Assembly: GCA_937928335.1 (NCBI GenBank)
Contig: CALFWN010000366.1
Coordinates: 1-13,443, forward strand
Direction of reading: 5' to 3'
DNA from: an uncultured Litoreibacter sp.
GTDB lineage: Bacteria; Pseudomonadota; Alphaproteobacteria; Rhodobacterales; Rhodobacteraceae
DNA length: 13,443 nt
The position numbers and the translations under genes were made by a program. The notes below the pieces were generated by a model. It did no database searches, was not told the origin of the DNA, and saw nothing but the letters and a program-made list of their open reading frames with translations. This document shows positions 6,581 through 13,443 of the stretch, in pieces. Within the stretch, counting starts at the first letter, position 1; every line of letters begins with the position of its first letter.

Positions 6581-6615
6581 AAAAGCGTCTACCTTCCGGG
6601 GTGGGCGCTTTTTTA
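6581..6615 (+). terminator. intrinsic terminator of the DUF2853 gene
   Basis: AAAAGCG-TCT-ACC (6581-6593) pairs with GGT-GGG-CGCTTTT (6600-6612) around a TTCCGG loop, 13 pairs including two G-U wobbles. A run of six T (6609-6614) is partly in the stem and continues past it. It begins 22 bases after the DUF2853 stop. The wobbles fit plus-strand RNA. Confidence 0.85.
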
Positions 6616-6661
6616 TTGAAAATTTGATTTTGTCTTGAGGCAAATCTTCAAGGCAATTTGT

Positions 6662-6779
6662 TTGCCTGAGCGTTGCACTATCGCCTATGAGTGCTGGTAG
6701 AATTGACGCGTGGTGCGATACCGGGCCCTATGGGGTAGATGGGGGCTCTGGCAAATGCTGGTGCCCCCTTTCCTATTTT
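6662..6779 (+). ncRNA. candidate small RNA gene
   Basis: The gene-free stretch between the DUF2853 terminator and the EVE gene ends in a second plus-strand terminator hairpin (6741-6779), which implies a transcript other than DUF2853. Two weak promoters fit: TTGCCT (6662-6667) with TATGAG (6686-6691), 18 bases apart; or TTGCAC (6673-6678) with TAGAAT (6698-6703), 19 apart. The RNA would be about 70-85 bases long. TATCGC (6679-6684) is complementary to GCGATA (6715-6720), and GCACT (6675-6679) to AGTGC (6690-6694); the first needs the earlier promoter to be used. It matches no RNA family that I recognise (not 6S, 4.5S or tmRNA by eye). The bounds given include the promoter area. Confidence 0.35.
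6741..6779 (+). terminator. second plus-strand intrinsic terminator, about 160 bases after the DUF2853 terminator
   Basis: GGGGGC (6741-6746) pairs with GCCCCC (6763-6768). After one U-U mismatch, CTGGC (6748-6752) pairs with GCTGG (6757-6761) using two G-U wobbles around an AAAT loop. TTTCCTATTTT (6769-6779) follows. On the minus strand the wobbles become C-A mismatches and the tail is ATCTACCCC, so the structure suits plus-strand RNA better than it suits the end of the EVE operon. It may still slow both. Confidence 0.6.
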
Positions 6780-6802
6780 GCGAACTGCCTCAATGATCGG
6801 TG

Positions 6803-7216
6803 CTAGAGGCCACCCATCTTGCAGATCAGCTTCCATTCCTTGTCGCTGACCGGCTGCACCGACAGTCTGGAGTTTTTAACCAGAACCATATCGGCTAGGC
6901 GTTCCTCGGCCTTGATATCATCAAGATGTACCGGTGTGTTCAGCGGTTTGATGGCCTTGATGTCGACGCAGTCCCAGCGCTCATCATCGGTTGTGCTGTC
7001 GGGATGCGCCTCGGCGATGACCTCGACAAGCCCTACGATCTCGCGGTCTTTCTGGGAATGATAGAAGAACCCCTGATCGCCGATTTTCATCTCCCGCATG
7101 AAGTTACGGGCCTGATAGTTTCGCACGCCATCCCATTCCTCGCCTGCTTCGCCCTTGGCGACTTGCTGGTCCCATGACCATGTCGAGGTTTCCGATTTGA
7201 AGAGCCAATACGCCAT
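6803..7216 (-). CDS. EVE domain-containing protein
   Basis: The 137-residue protein is a full-length single EVE domain, a PUA-like fold that binds modified bases in nucleic acids; the human relative is thymocyte nuclear protein 1. Clear landmarks are YWLFKSE (3-9), WDGVRNYQARNFMREM (28-43), GDQGFFYHSQ (46-55), IVGLVEV (60-66), and LVKNSRLSVQPVS near the end. The cellular role of the housekeeping bacterial form is not settled. It is last in the tsaD-gpsA-EVE operon, 12 bases after the gpsA stop. The gap contains GGAGGGA, a strong ribosome binding site with GGAGG 6 bases from the ATG. Sitting beside a tRNA-modification gene fits an RNA-related role, but that is inference. Confidence 0.92.
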   Translation of the reverse strand: MAYWLFKSETSTWSWDQQVAKGEAGEEWDGVRNYQARNFMREMKIGDQGFFYHSQKDREIVGLVEVIAEAHPDSTTDDERWDCVDIKAIKPLNTPVHLDDIKAEERLADMVLVKNSRLSVQPVSDKEWKLICKMGGL

Positions 7217-7228
7217 GTCTTCCCTCCG

Positions 7229-8164
7229 TTATTCAGATGTCAGTGGTCTGCTCAGCAATGCGTCAAGCGCCTGTGGCAGCGTGATATCTCCGCCGACGAT
7301 GCCTGCCACAACGCGGGTGATTGGCATGTCCAGCCCATGCGCCTTTGCCAGATCCAGCGTGGCCTGCGCGGTGGCGCGGCCTTCGACGGTCTTGCCCTCC
7401 GCCGGGGGTTGGCCTGCACCCAGCGCGAAGCCGAACGCATAGTTGCGTGACTGGGTTGAGGTGCAGGTCAATGCGAGATCGCCAAAGCCTGCCAGACCGT
7501 AAAGCGTCTCGGGCTTTGCGCCCAGTTTCAATGCGAGGCGATGCGTCTCTGCCATGCCGCGCGTCATCAATGCGGCCCGCGCGCTTTCGCCCAGACCCGC
7601 GCCCATGCAGATGCCGCAGGCGATGGCCACGACATTTTTCAACGCGCCGCCCAGCTCTGCCCCTAAAGGATCGTCCGACAGATAAAGCCTCAGCGTGTCT
7701 GAAGACAGCAAACCCTGCAATTCCTCACCAAGAGAGGTGTCCCCGCAGGCCAGCGTCAGCGCTGTGGGTTTGCCCACAGAGATGTCAGAGGCAAAACTCG
7801 GCCCGGTCAAAACGGCCGAAGGGCAGCCCAGCCGGTCCTTTATCACCGCAGAGGGTCCCCGCGTGGTTTTCAGCTCAATCCCCTTGCAGCAGGCAATCGC
7901 GGCCCGCGGCGCGGTCTTAAGCCCGGCCAGATAGCTGTCCATGCCCTGCATCGGGATGGCCACGAGCAAAATGTCATCCGCGCCTATCTCCGGCGCGGCA
8001 GAGAGCGTCAGCCGGTCCGGCAGCACCACATCCGGCAATCGGGGGCTGCGCCGGTTGGCGATGACCTGCTCCATATTACGCCCGGTCAGTGTGACAGGTC
8101 GTTCCAGCGCCACGGCAAGGGCCGTTCCGAACGCGCCTGCGCCCGCGACAATGATCTTGCTCAT
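7229..8164 (-). CDS. gpsA: NAD(P)-dependent glycerol-3-phosphate dehydrogenase
   Basis: The 311-residue cytoplasmic enzyme reduces dihydroxyacetone phosphate to sn-glycerol-3-phosphate, the backbone precursor of phospholipids. It has the N-terminal Rossmann loop GAGAFG (8-13), K95 in CCKGIE, the catalytic K176 in [14 protein letters not shown]229 in [14 protein letters not shown], and SRNYAFG. It is slightly shorter than the E. coli enzyme. The start at 8164 gives [10 protein letters not shown] and an ATGA overlap with the tsaD stop (8161-8164). AAGGGG inside the tsaD end lies 7 bases from the ATG. Longer in-frame starts would run into tsaD without a ribosome binding site. It is the middle gene of the operon. 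Confidence 0.96.
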   Translation of the reverse strand: MSKIIVAGAGAFGTALAVALERPVTLTGRNMEQVIANRRSPRLPDVVLPDRLTLSAAPEIGADDILLVAIPMQGMDSYLAGLKTAPRAAIACCKGIELKTTRGPSAVIKDRLGCPSAVLTGPSFASDISVGKPTALTLACGDTSLGEELQGLLSSDTLRLYLSDDPLGAELGGALKNVVAIACGICMGAGLGESARAALMTRGMAETHRLALKLGAKPETLYGLAGFGDLALTCTSTQSRNYAFGFALGAGQPPAEGKTVEGRATAQATLDLAKAHGLDMPITRVVAGIVGGDITLPQALDALLSRPLTSE

Positions 8165-9267
8165 GCTTTTGCCCCTTTCTTTCCTGATCCCAGCATGGCC
8201 GGGGCGGTGCTGTCCAGTGGCCAACGGGGGCGGGCGGCCAGCGACATGTCGTCAATCAGGCCCAGCCGCAGCCGCTCGATGCCCGCCCAGGCGATCATCG
8301 CCGCGTTATCGGTGCAGAGCGCCAAGGGCGGGGCCAGAAAGCGCGCGCCCGTTTCTGCCGCGACCTGCTCAAGTGCTGCGCGGATCGTCTTGTTTGCCGC
8401 CACGCCGCCCGCCACGGCGATGGCGCCCACCTGGCTCAACCGCAGGGCGCGACGGGTCTTTTCGGCCAGCACGTCGCTGACGGCGGCCTGAAAGCTGGCG
8501 GCAAGATCGCTTTGGTCCTGCTTATACAGTCCGCCCTGCTTGGCCACGAGTGCATCGCGGGCGCGCAGCACGGCGGTTTTGAGACCTGAGAAAGACATGT
8601 CGCAGCCGCCCCGGTCCAGCAAAGGACGGGGCAGTTTCAGACGCGTGGGATCGCCGTTCAAGGCGGCTTGCTCGATCATCGGGCCGCCCGGTTGTGGCAG
8701 GCCGATCAGCTTGGCGGTCTTGTCAAAGGCCTCGCCGGGGGCGTCGTCAATGGTGCCGCCCAGCCGGGTGAAATCCGTCGCGGAGCGCACCACCAGAAAC
8801 TGGCAATGCCCGCCAGAGACCAGCAGCATCAGATAGGGGAATTCCAGCCTGTCAGTCAGGCGCGGGGTCAGGGCGTGGCCCGCCAGATGGTTCACGCCGA
8901 TCAGCGGTTTGCCGGAGCCCAAAGCTAGCCCCTTGGCACACATGACCCCGGACATCACGCCGCCAATCAGCCCCGGCCCTGCGGTCACCGCGATGGCGTC
9001 CATTTGCTCCAGCGCAAGCCCTGCCTCGGACAGCGCGGCCTCGACCATCAGGTCAAGTTTCTCGGCATGGGCGCGGGCGGCAATCTCGGGCACGACGCCG
9101 CCAAAGCTCGCGTGTAGCTCGGTCTGCCCGGCGACCTTGGCGCTGAGAATATCCGCAGGCTGGCCGGGTGCTGCACGCACCACGGCGGCGGCGGTGTCGT
9201 CGCAGCTGCTCTCCAGCCCCAGCAGGGTCAGTGTCCGCAAGGGCTCGGTCAGGTGTGTTGCGTGCAT
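8161..9267 (-). CDS. tsaD: tRNA N6-threonylcarbamoyladenosine transferase subunit TsaD
   Basis: TsaD (Kae1/Qri7/YgjD family) transfers the threonylcarbamoyl group to A37 of ANN-decoding tRNAs together with TsaB and TsaE. Visible motifs are [14 protein letters not shown] near the N-terminus, GPGLIGG (98-104), the metal-binding NHLAGH with H127 and H131, SGGHCQ (151-156), [20 protein letters not shown], and [10 protein letters not shown] near the C-terminus. From ATG 9267 the protein has 368 residues, in the normal range. An ATG at 9294 would add nine residues (MLWCYLLAI) and shrink the divergent gap to 24 bases. Neither has a good Shine-Dalgarno, so the start is uncertain. The tRNA-Thr gene at 12985 in this window encodes an ACG-decoding tRNA, a likely substrate class. 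Confidence 0.95.
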   Translation of the reverse strand: MHATHLTEPLRTLTLLGLESSCDDTAAAVVRAAPGQPADILSAKVAGQTELHASFGGVVPEIAARAHAEKLDLMVEAALSEAGLALEQMDAIAVTAGPGLIGGVMSGVMCAKGLALGSGKPLIGVNHLAGHALTPRLTDRLEFPYLMLLVSGGHCQFLVVRSATDFTRLGGTIDDAPGEAFDKTAKLIGLPQPGGPMIEQAALNGDPTRLKLPRPLLDRGGCDMSFSGLKTAVLRARDALVAKQGGLYKQDQSDLAASFQAAVSDVLAEKTRRALRLSQVGAIAVAGGVAANKTIRAALEQVAAETGARFLAPPLALCTDNAAMIAWAGIERLRLGLIDDMSLAARPRWPLDSTAPAMLGSGKKGAKA

Positions 9268-9318
9268 GATGGCCAGCAGGTAACACCACAACATGCGCCT
9301 TACAATGCCGCCGCCGCC
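9268..9318. promoter_or_regulatory. compact divergent promoter region of tsaD and hemD
   Basis: Only 51 bases separate the chosen start codons. On the plus strand TACAAT (9301-9306) is a five-of-six -10 box whose start would fall about 6 bases before the hemD ATG; no clear -35 goes with it. On the minus strand TTGTAA (9305-9300) is a five-of-six -35 with a poor TACCTG 17 bases on, starting only a few bases before the tsaD ATG. Neither gene has a clear Shine-Dalgarno, so leaderless or near-leaderless mRNAs are possible. Confidence 0.35.
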
Positions 9319-9999
9319 ATGACCCCTGTTCTGCTCACCCGCCCCAAGGCGCAGGCGCAGGCATTTGCGGCCCGGATAACCAAGCGTTTTGGCCCCGCGA
9401 CCCGCTGCATTCTGTCGCCCGTGCTGGAGGTGGTCACCCTGTCGCCAAAGATCGCGTTCTCCGAGTTTTCCGGGCTGGTCTTCACCTCACAAAATGGCGT
9501 CGCGGCGTATCGGGCAAATGGCGGGCCGGGTGGATTGGTGGCTTATTGTGTGGGCGACAAAACGGCGCGTGCGGCGCAAGAGGCCGGGCTTGATGCCCGC
9601 TCTGCCGGGGGCGATGTGGCCTCGCTGAATGCGTTGCTTGCGCAGGTCCGGCCAAAGGGGCCTTTGTTGCATCTCAGCGGGGTCCATGTGGCCGGGCAGG
9701 TTCAGGGTGATGTGACGCGGGTTGCGATCTATGATCAGCGCCCGCTTGATCTGAGCCAAGAGACGCAGGATGCATTGCGGATGCCCGGCCCGATGCTGGT
9801 TCCGCTTTTCTCTCCACGCAGCGCAAGTTTGCTTCAAAAAGCGCTGCCACGGGACAGGCAGGCCAAGCTGCGGGCCATCTGCCTCAGCCAAGCGGTCAGC
9901 GAGGCCATTGACGCGGCTGTATTTGACCATAGTTCGGTCTGTGACAGCCCGACGGCGGCGGCCGTGTTGGATAGAATGGCGGAATTCTTCCCCGCGTGA
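9319..9999 (+). CDS. hemD: uroporphyrinogen-III synthase
   Basis: The 226-residue cytoplasmic enzyme cyclises hydroxymethylbilane with inversion of ring D, producing uroporphyrinogen III for heme, siroheme, cobalamin and bacteriochlorophyll. HemD sequences are poorly conserved. Recognisable here are [18 protein letters not shown] at the start, the [12 protein letters not shown] strand-turn-helix (53-64), a mid-protein YCVGDKTA segment, [11 protein letters not shown] near the C-terminus, and the terminal DSPTAAAVL helix. Length is normal or slightly short. ATG 9319 begins the fold; an in-frame ATG at 9253 lies inside tsaD on the other strand. No good ribosome binding site precedes it. The mic60/hemY genes downstream support the assignment. 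Confidence 0.9.
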   Translation: MTPVLLTRPKAQAQAFAARITKRFGPATRCILSPVLEVVTLSPKIAFSEFSGLVFTSQNGVAAYRANGGPGGLVAYCVGDKTARAAQEAGLDARSAGGDVASLNALLAQVRPKGPLLHLSGVHVAGQVQGDVTRVAIYDQRPLDLSQETQDALRMPGPMLVPLFSPRSASLLQKALPRDRQAKLRAICLSQAVSEAIDAAVFDHSSVCDSPTAAAVLDRMAEFFPA

Positions 10000-10004
10000 T
10001 CAGC

Positions 10005-10034
10005 TTGAGGGTCGCGCTCTATCCGGGCTATGCT
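10005..10034 (+). promoter_or_regulatory. possible promoter of the mic60-hemY pair
   Basis: TTGAGG (10005-10010) and TATGCT (10029-10034) match four of six consensus bases each and are 18 bases apart, six bases after the hemD stop. A start near 10041 would give a leader of about 40 bases to the mic60-like gene. Read-through from hemD is also possible. Confidence 0.35.
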
Positions 10035-10082
10035 TGAGGCCGGACGTTCGAACAGCGACTCGGTGCCCGATGTTTTAAAGGA

Positions 10083-11336
10083 ATGGCGAAATTGGCAAAA
10101 TCAACCAAGGCTTCATCACCCAAAACATCCGCTGGCACACGCGGTAAATCCAAGGCCAATTCCCCTGTAACAAAAGACATCGTGGATGCGGAGGTGGTGC
10201 CGGACAAGACCGACACAGCCTCAGACGCACCGGCATCCGAGACCGAGATTGTCAGCAAGGCCGACACCCTGCCCGAGATCGAGCCGGTCGATGACGACAA
10301 GACATCTGAGCAGGAGCCAGAGACGTCCGAAGAGGCCAAAACTGAGCCCGAAACCCCGCAGGAGACCACGCAACCGCCTGCACCGGTTGCTGCCAATGGT
10401 GGGCTGTTTGGTTCAGTTCTGGGCGGCGTGATTGCCGGGGCCCTCGGCTTTGGCGCGGCAATGCTGATCTTCCCGGATGGCTGGCGGACACAGGACGACA
10501 CGGCCCTGAAAGCGCTGGAAAGCACGGTTGAAGCGCAAGGCAGCGTGATTGAAACCACGGCTGCGGCCATCGAGACCACCAAAGAGGCACTGGCCAGCGA
10601 GATCGCCGCCCTGTCTGAGGCCGACACGGCGCTGGGTGCCGGGATCGATGGGGTGAACACCCGTCTTGAAGAGCTGACGCAAGGCGATGGTACGACAAAA
10701 TTGCCCGATGATGTGCAGATCCTGCTGAACGCCCAGAAGGAGGAGATCTCCAAGCTGCAGGCCACCGTGGCCGGAATGGTCGAGGATGCGAAAGCGCAGA
10801 TCGATGCGGCTGCCGCGCAGCAGGAAACCGCCGAACAGGCAGAGGCCCGCGTGAAGGCGCGCGGCGCGGCCCAGCAAATCCGGCTGGCCCTTCTGAGCGG
10901 TGAGCCTTTCGCCGAGGCGTTGAATGAGGTCGCTCCCGCCGTGGATATCCCTGCCGCGCTGGCAGCTGTTGCCAAGGACGGTGTGCCGACTTCTGCGGAT
11001 GTCAGCGAGGCCTTTCCGCCTGCCGCCCGTGCCGCGCTGTCAAAGGCTGCGCGCGAAACGGCAGGGGATGATACCCAAAGCCGCCTGAAGCTGTTCTTGC
11101 AAGATCAGCTCAGCGCGCGGTCGCTGTCTCCGCAGGAAGGTGACAGCGCGGATGCGGTGCTGTCGCGGGTCGAGGCGGCGGTGAGGGCGGAGGAGTATCT
11201 AACCGCGCTGACAGAGATCGACGCCCTGCCGGACAGCGCGCAGGCCGAGCTTGCCGAATGGCGTGCGCAGGCCGAGAAGCGCCTTGGCGCGCTTGACGCA
11301 TTCACAGCCGTCACCGACGCGCTGAACAACAATTAG
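10083..11336 (+). CDS. alphaproteobacterial Mic60/mitofilin-like inner membrane protein
   Basis: The 417-residue protein has the Mic60 architecture. A basic then acidic, threonine/proline-rich disordered N-terminal region (1-104) precedes one glycine-rich membrane segment (GGLFGSVLGGVIAGALGFGAAMLIF, about 106-130). A long coiled coil with many alanine, glutamate and glutamine residues (about 138-270) follows, and a C-terminal helical mitofilin region (about 320-412) ends it. Alphaproteobacterial Mic60 bends the inner membrane and shapes intracytoplasmic membranes, the ancestral form of the mitochondrial crista-junction protein. The position between hemD and hemY is the known arrangement. Start choice is uncertain: AAAGGA (10077-10082) abuts ATG 10083 with no spacer but is 9 bases from TTG 10092, which would remove three residues. 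Confidence 0.9.
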   Translation: MAKLAKSTKASSPKTSAGTRGKSKANSPVTKDIVDAEVVPDKTDTASDAPASETEIVSKADTLPEIEPVDDDKTSEQEPETSEEAKTEPETPQETTQPPAPVAANGGLFGSVLGGVIAGALGFGAAMLIFPDGWRTQDDTALKALESTVEAQGSVIETTAAAIETTKEALASEIAALSEADTALGAGIDGVNTRLEELTQGDGTTKLPDDVQILLNAQKEEISKLQATVAGMVEDAKAQIDAAAAQQETAEQAEARVKARGAAQQIRLALLSGEPFAEALNEVAPAVDIPAALAAVAKDGVPTSADVSEAFPPAARAALSKAARETAGDDTQSRLKLFLQDQLSARSLSPQEGDSADAVLSRVEAAVRAEEYLTALTEIDALPDSAQAELAEWRAQAEKRLGALDAFTAVTDALNNN

Positions 11337-11357
11337 AACGGGAATCGGGGTAGAATT

Positions 11358-12857
11358 ATGGTTTGGTCACTGGTCAAAATTCTGATTTTCGTCGGGCTTG
11401 TCGTGCTGCTGACCCTTGGCGTTTCCGCCTTGCTGGAAACCAGCGGCGAGGTGCGTATCTCTGTCGCGAATACGGAATTCACCCTGACACCTTTGGTCGC
11501 GTTTGTGGGCCTTGTGGTGTTGCTCTTTGCCTTCTGGGTGGTGCTGAAACTTCTCAATCTGCTGGTGGCTGTGTTCCGGTTTCTCAATGGCGACGAGACC
11601 GCGATTTCGCGCTATTTTGACCGCAGCCGCGAGCGCAAAGGCTTTGAGGCGCTGGCCGATGGTCTGATGGCGCTGGCCTCGGGGGAGGGGCGCACCGCGA
11701 TGGCCAAGGCGGCCAAGGCAGAGAAATATCTCAAACGTCCCGAGCTGACCAACCTGATCACCGCGCAGGCGGCCGAGCAATCCGGCGATACGCGCAAGGC
11801 GCAGGACGTCTATAAACGCCTGCTTGCCGATGAGCGCACGCGTTTTGTGGGGGTCCGGGGTATCATGAAGCAAAAGCTGGCTGAGGGGGATACCGACACC
11901 GCCCTGAAGCTGGCGGAAAAAGCCTTTGCGCTGAAGCCCAAACATGAGGAAACGCAGGACCTGCTTCTGAAGCTGCAGGCGGGTTCCGAGGATTGGCGCG
12001 GCGCGCGCAAGACGCTGGACGCCAAGCTGAAATACGGGGCTTTGCCGCGTGACGTGCACAAACGTCGCGATGCGGTTCTGGCATTGTCAGAGGCCAAGGA
12101 TGTGGTGGCGGAGGGCAATTCCATCGAGGCCCGGGAGACCGCGATCGAGGCCAACCGCCTGTCACCCGACCTGATCCCCGCCGCGATTATGGCGGCGGGC
12201 ACCTATGTCGAGCAGGGCAAGACCCGCTACGCCACCCGGGTTCTGAAAAAGGCATGGGACGCGCAGCCCCATCCCGAGCTGGCCGCCGCCTATGCAAGAA
12301 TTGAGCCGGAGGAGACGCCCGCGGCCCGCATCAAGCGGTTCAAGGCGCTGATCAAGTCGCAGCCAGACCATCCCGAAGCCAAAATGCTGATGGCAGAGCT
12401 GAACATCGCCGCCGAAGATTTCCCCGAAGCCAAGCGTGCCCTTGGTGATCTTGTGAACGCTGATCCGACGGCCCGCTCGCTGACCATCATGGCCGCGATC
12501 TCCAGGGGGGAGGGCGATGCGGACAGCGTGGTGCGCGGTTGGCTCGCCAAAGCGCTGGCCGCGCCGCGTGGTCCGCAATGGGTCTGTGACAATTGCCAGC
12601 AAATCCACGGCGGCTGGGAACCGGTCTGCACCAATTGCAAAAGCTTCGACACGCTCAGCTGGCGCGCGCCACCCGAGACCGACAGCAATGCCAATCCGGG
12701 CGTCGAAATCCTGCCACTGATCGTTGGTGCTATCGAAGACAAGACCACATCAGAGCCCGGGAGCAGCATGGTCGAGGCAGATCATGAGGTGATCATCGTG
12801 GAGCCTTCCGAGGGTGAAGCGTCCGACACAGCGCCAGATAACGGTGGTAAGCCGTGA
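11358..12857 (+). CDS. hemY: HemY-like TPR membrane protein with C-terminal zinc-ribbon
   Basis: The 499-residue protein begins with two membrane helices (about 4-26 and 44-72), the HemY N-terminal module. The segment FLNGDETAISRYFDRSRERKGFEALADGLMALASG and tetratricopeptide-like helical repeats from about 95 to 400 follow on the cytoplasmic side. Near the end C410-x-x-C413 and C424-x-x-C427 form a four-cysteine zinc-ribbon or rubredoxin-like knuckle, then an acidic disordered tail to residue 499. HemY of this type is linked to heme synthesis by gene neighbourhood but is not protoporphyrinogen oxidase; it is thought to be a scaffold or regulator. It starts 21 bases after mic60, so the two are probably co-transcribed. 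The ribosome binding site is weak. Confidence 0.9.
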   Translation: MVWSLVKILIFVGLVVLLTLGVSALLETSGEVRISVANTEFTLTPLVAFVGLVVLLFAFWVVLKLLNLLVAVFRFLNGDETAISRYFDRSRERKGFEALADGLMALASGEGRTAMAKAAKAEKYLKRPELTNLITAQAAEQSGDTRKAQDVYKRLLADERTRFVGVRGIMKQKLAEGDTDTALKLAEKAFALKPKHEETQDLLLKLQAGSEDWRGARKTLDAKLKYGALPRDVHKRRDAVLALSEAKDVVAEGNSIEARETAIEANRLSPDLIPAAIMAAGTYVEQGKTRYATRVLKKAWDAQPHPELAAAYARIEPEETPAARIKRFKALIKSQPDHPEAKMLMAELNIAAEDFPEAKRALGDLVNADPTARSLTIMAAISRGEGDADSVVRGWLAKALAAPRGPQWVCDNCQQIHGGWEPVCTNCKSFDTLSWRAPPETDSNANPGVEILPLIVGAIEDKTTSEPGSSMVEADHEVIIVEPSEGEASDTAPDNGGKP

Positions 12858-12968
12858 TCGGTCATGGTGCGGCCGGATAAAGATTCTACCTTCACTCCGC
12901 GCCCAGCCAATGGTAACTAGCGCTCCGATGTAGCCTTGGCACTGGTAAATGGGTTCCTCTCGGGACCT

Positions 12969-12984
12969 GAGCGCCGAGACGCTC
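12969..12984 (+). other. five-base-pair hairpin abutting the tRNA 5' end
   Basis: GAGCG (12969-12973) pairs with CGCTC (12980-12984) around CCGAGA, and the next base is the first base of the tRNA. In the precursor it would stack on the acceptor stem next to the RNase P cut. It could also be incidental. The rest of the 127-base gap after hemY shows no clear terminator or promoter. Confidence 0.35.
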
Positions 12985-13060
12985 GCCTCAATAGCTCAGC
13001 TGGCAGAGCAGGTCCTTCGTAAGGACAAGGTCGGGGGTTCGAGTCCCTCTTGAGGCACCA
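12985..13060 (+). tRNA. tRNA-Thr (anticodon CGU)
   Basis: The 76 bases fold as a complete cloverleaf. The acceptor stem is GCCTCAA (12985-12991) with TTGAGGC (13050-13056), with discriminator A and an encoded CCA. The D stem is GCTC/GAGC, the anticodon loop TTCGTAA gives anticodon CGT, and the T arm is GGGGG-TTCGAGT-CCCTC. The anticodon reads ACG, a common threonine codon in GC-rich genomes. The top of the anticodon stem (27-43) is a G-A mismatch, the other four pairs being canonical. A tRNA of this class would be a substrate of the t6A pathway that includes the nearby tsaD product. Confidence 0.96.
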
Positions 13061-13443
13061 AAACCCTTTATTTGTTGAGAAATTTTAACTTTTGATTGGC
13101 TGGGGTCCGTTGGAATGAAACTGTTGCATCGCTTGTCTGCCTTGGAGGCGGTTGGGTTTTGGCGTGGAACATTGCACTTGGCCCCCCGTTCAAACACCAT
13201 TGCTTCTACCGTGAAATCACTCTGCGTGCGGAGCGATGTTATCTGCGTTACCCGCTGTCCTGTCAGGGCCTCGTCGCGCTGCTATCCCGGTGCGCATATT
13301 ACAAATATTAACGCTAATCGATAATCGGTGGGAGTTGCGCCCTCGTATCAATACTGTTATCGGTAATGTGGGTTTGGCGCCGTTCACGTGGATCTGAAGC
13401 CCGAACATACACCCAGGAACGGAGTGGCATCAGTGATTCAGCG
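13061..13443. other. 383 bases with no supported gene
   Basis: No ORF here has a convincing start site or protein-like composition. The first 50 bases are AT-rich and hold no clear terminator for the tRNA. A second AT-rich patch (about 13295-13370) contains CGATAA (13319-13324) and its inverse complement TTATCG (13357-13362), plus the repeated word ATCGGT, and could be a promoter or operator. At the very end GGAG (13421-13424) lies 8 bases before GTG at 13433-13435, a possible start of a gene continuing to the right, but only 11 bases of it are visible. Confidence 0.45.

Noticed and set aside
6741..6770. Hairpin as the terminator of the minus-strand tsaD-gpsA-EVE operon
   Set aside because: On that strand two stem pairs become C-A mismatches and no U-run follows; the plus-strand reading is better, though a partial bidirectional effect cannot be excluded.
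6740..6850. 36-codon plus-strand ORF starting ATGGGGGCT
   Set aside because: It starts inside the terminator hairpin, has no ribosome binding site, and overlaps the end of the EVE gene on the other strand.
10028..10975. 315-residue minus-strand ORF opposite the mic60-like gene
   Set aside because: Low-complexity Ser/Ala/Val antisense shadow of the coiled-coil coding sequence.
12988..13200. 70-residue minus-strand ORF ending in GTRTPDLVLTKDLLCQLSY
   Set aside because: Its C-terminal third is the antisense of the tRNA-Thr gene; this is a well-known spurious ORF produced by tRNA antisense strands.
13115..13324. 69-residue plus-strand ORF after the tRNA
   Set aside because: Composition is Cys/Arg/Ser-rich and unlike the neighbours, with no good ribosome binding site; probably random.
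1..13443. Mobile element, CRISPR array or defence system
   Set aside because: No transposase, integrase, regularly spaced repeats, or nuclease/toxin motifs were seen. The EVE gene is in a housekeeping operon, not next to restriction genes.

Overview
The window is core chromosome of an alphaproteobacterium, almost certainly a member of the Rhodobacteraceae (Roseobacter/Rhodobacter group). The evidence is a senC-regA pair at the left end, a RegA protein of exactly 184 residues with the family's proline hinge and C-terminal Fis-type helix-turn-helix, high GC content, and a hemD / Mic60-mitofilin / hemY block typical of these bacteria. I see no transposase, phage gene, CRISPR array or toxin-antitoxin pair. 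All names are motif-based; no database search was run.

Left part (1-3919): the 3' end of the SCO-type copper chaperone gene senC, then the global redox response regulator regA, then a small lipoprotein gene that starts one base after regA stops. A 53-codon gene on the minus strand is divergent from a LysR-type regulator. The LysR gene converges, with overlapping stop codons, on a minus-strand two-gene operon encoding an HD-domain nucleotidase of the YfbR type and a GNAT acetyltransferase. A small secreted two-cysteine protein gene follows on the plus strand.

Middle (3920-6802): ahcY, which clears S-adenosylhomocysteine, has a short leader whose ribosome binding site lies in a possible hairpin. 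It is followed with zero gap by an extensin-like M15-type peptidase gene. A DUF2853 gene with its own probable promoter and a clear intrinsic terminator comes next. A gene-free stretch behind it ends in a second plus-strand terminator hairpin, so it may encode a small RNA.

Right part (6803-13443): a minus-strand operon tsaD-gpsA-EVE (tRNA t6A modification, glycerol-3-phosphate synthesis, EVE RNA-binding-fold protein) is divergent from a plus-strand series hemD, mic60-like and hemY (tetrapyrrole synthesis, inner-membrane organisation, HemY TPR membrane protein). A tRNA-Thr(CGU) gene follows, and then about 380 bases without a supported gene.

The left end links redox sensing and copper delivery for cytochrome oxidase. 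The right end links heme synthesis with intracytoplasmic-membrane architecture. This is mostly ordinary housekeeping DNA. The less explained items are the candidate small RNA (about 6662-6779), the ahcY leader hairpin, the 53-codon gene, and the unusual start regions of mic60, tsaD and hemD.
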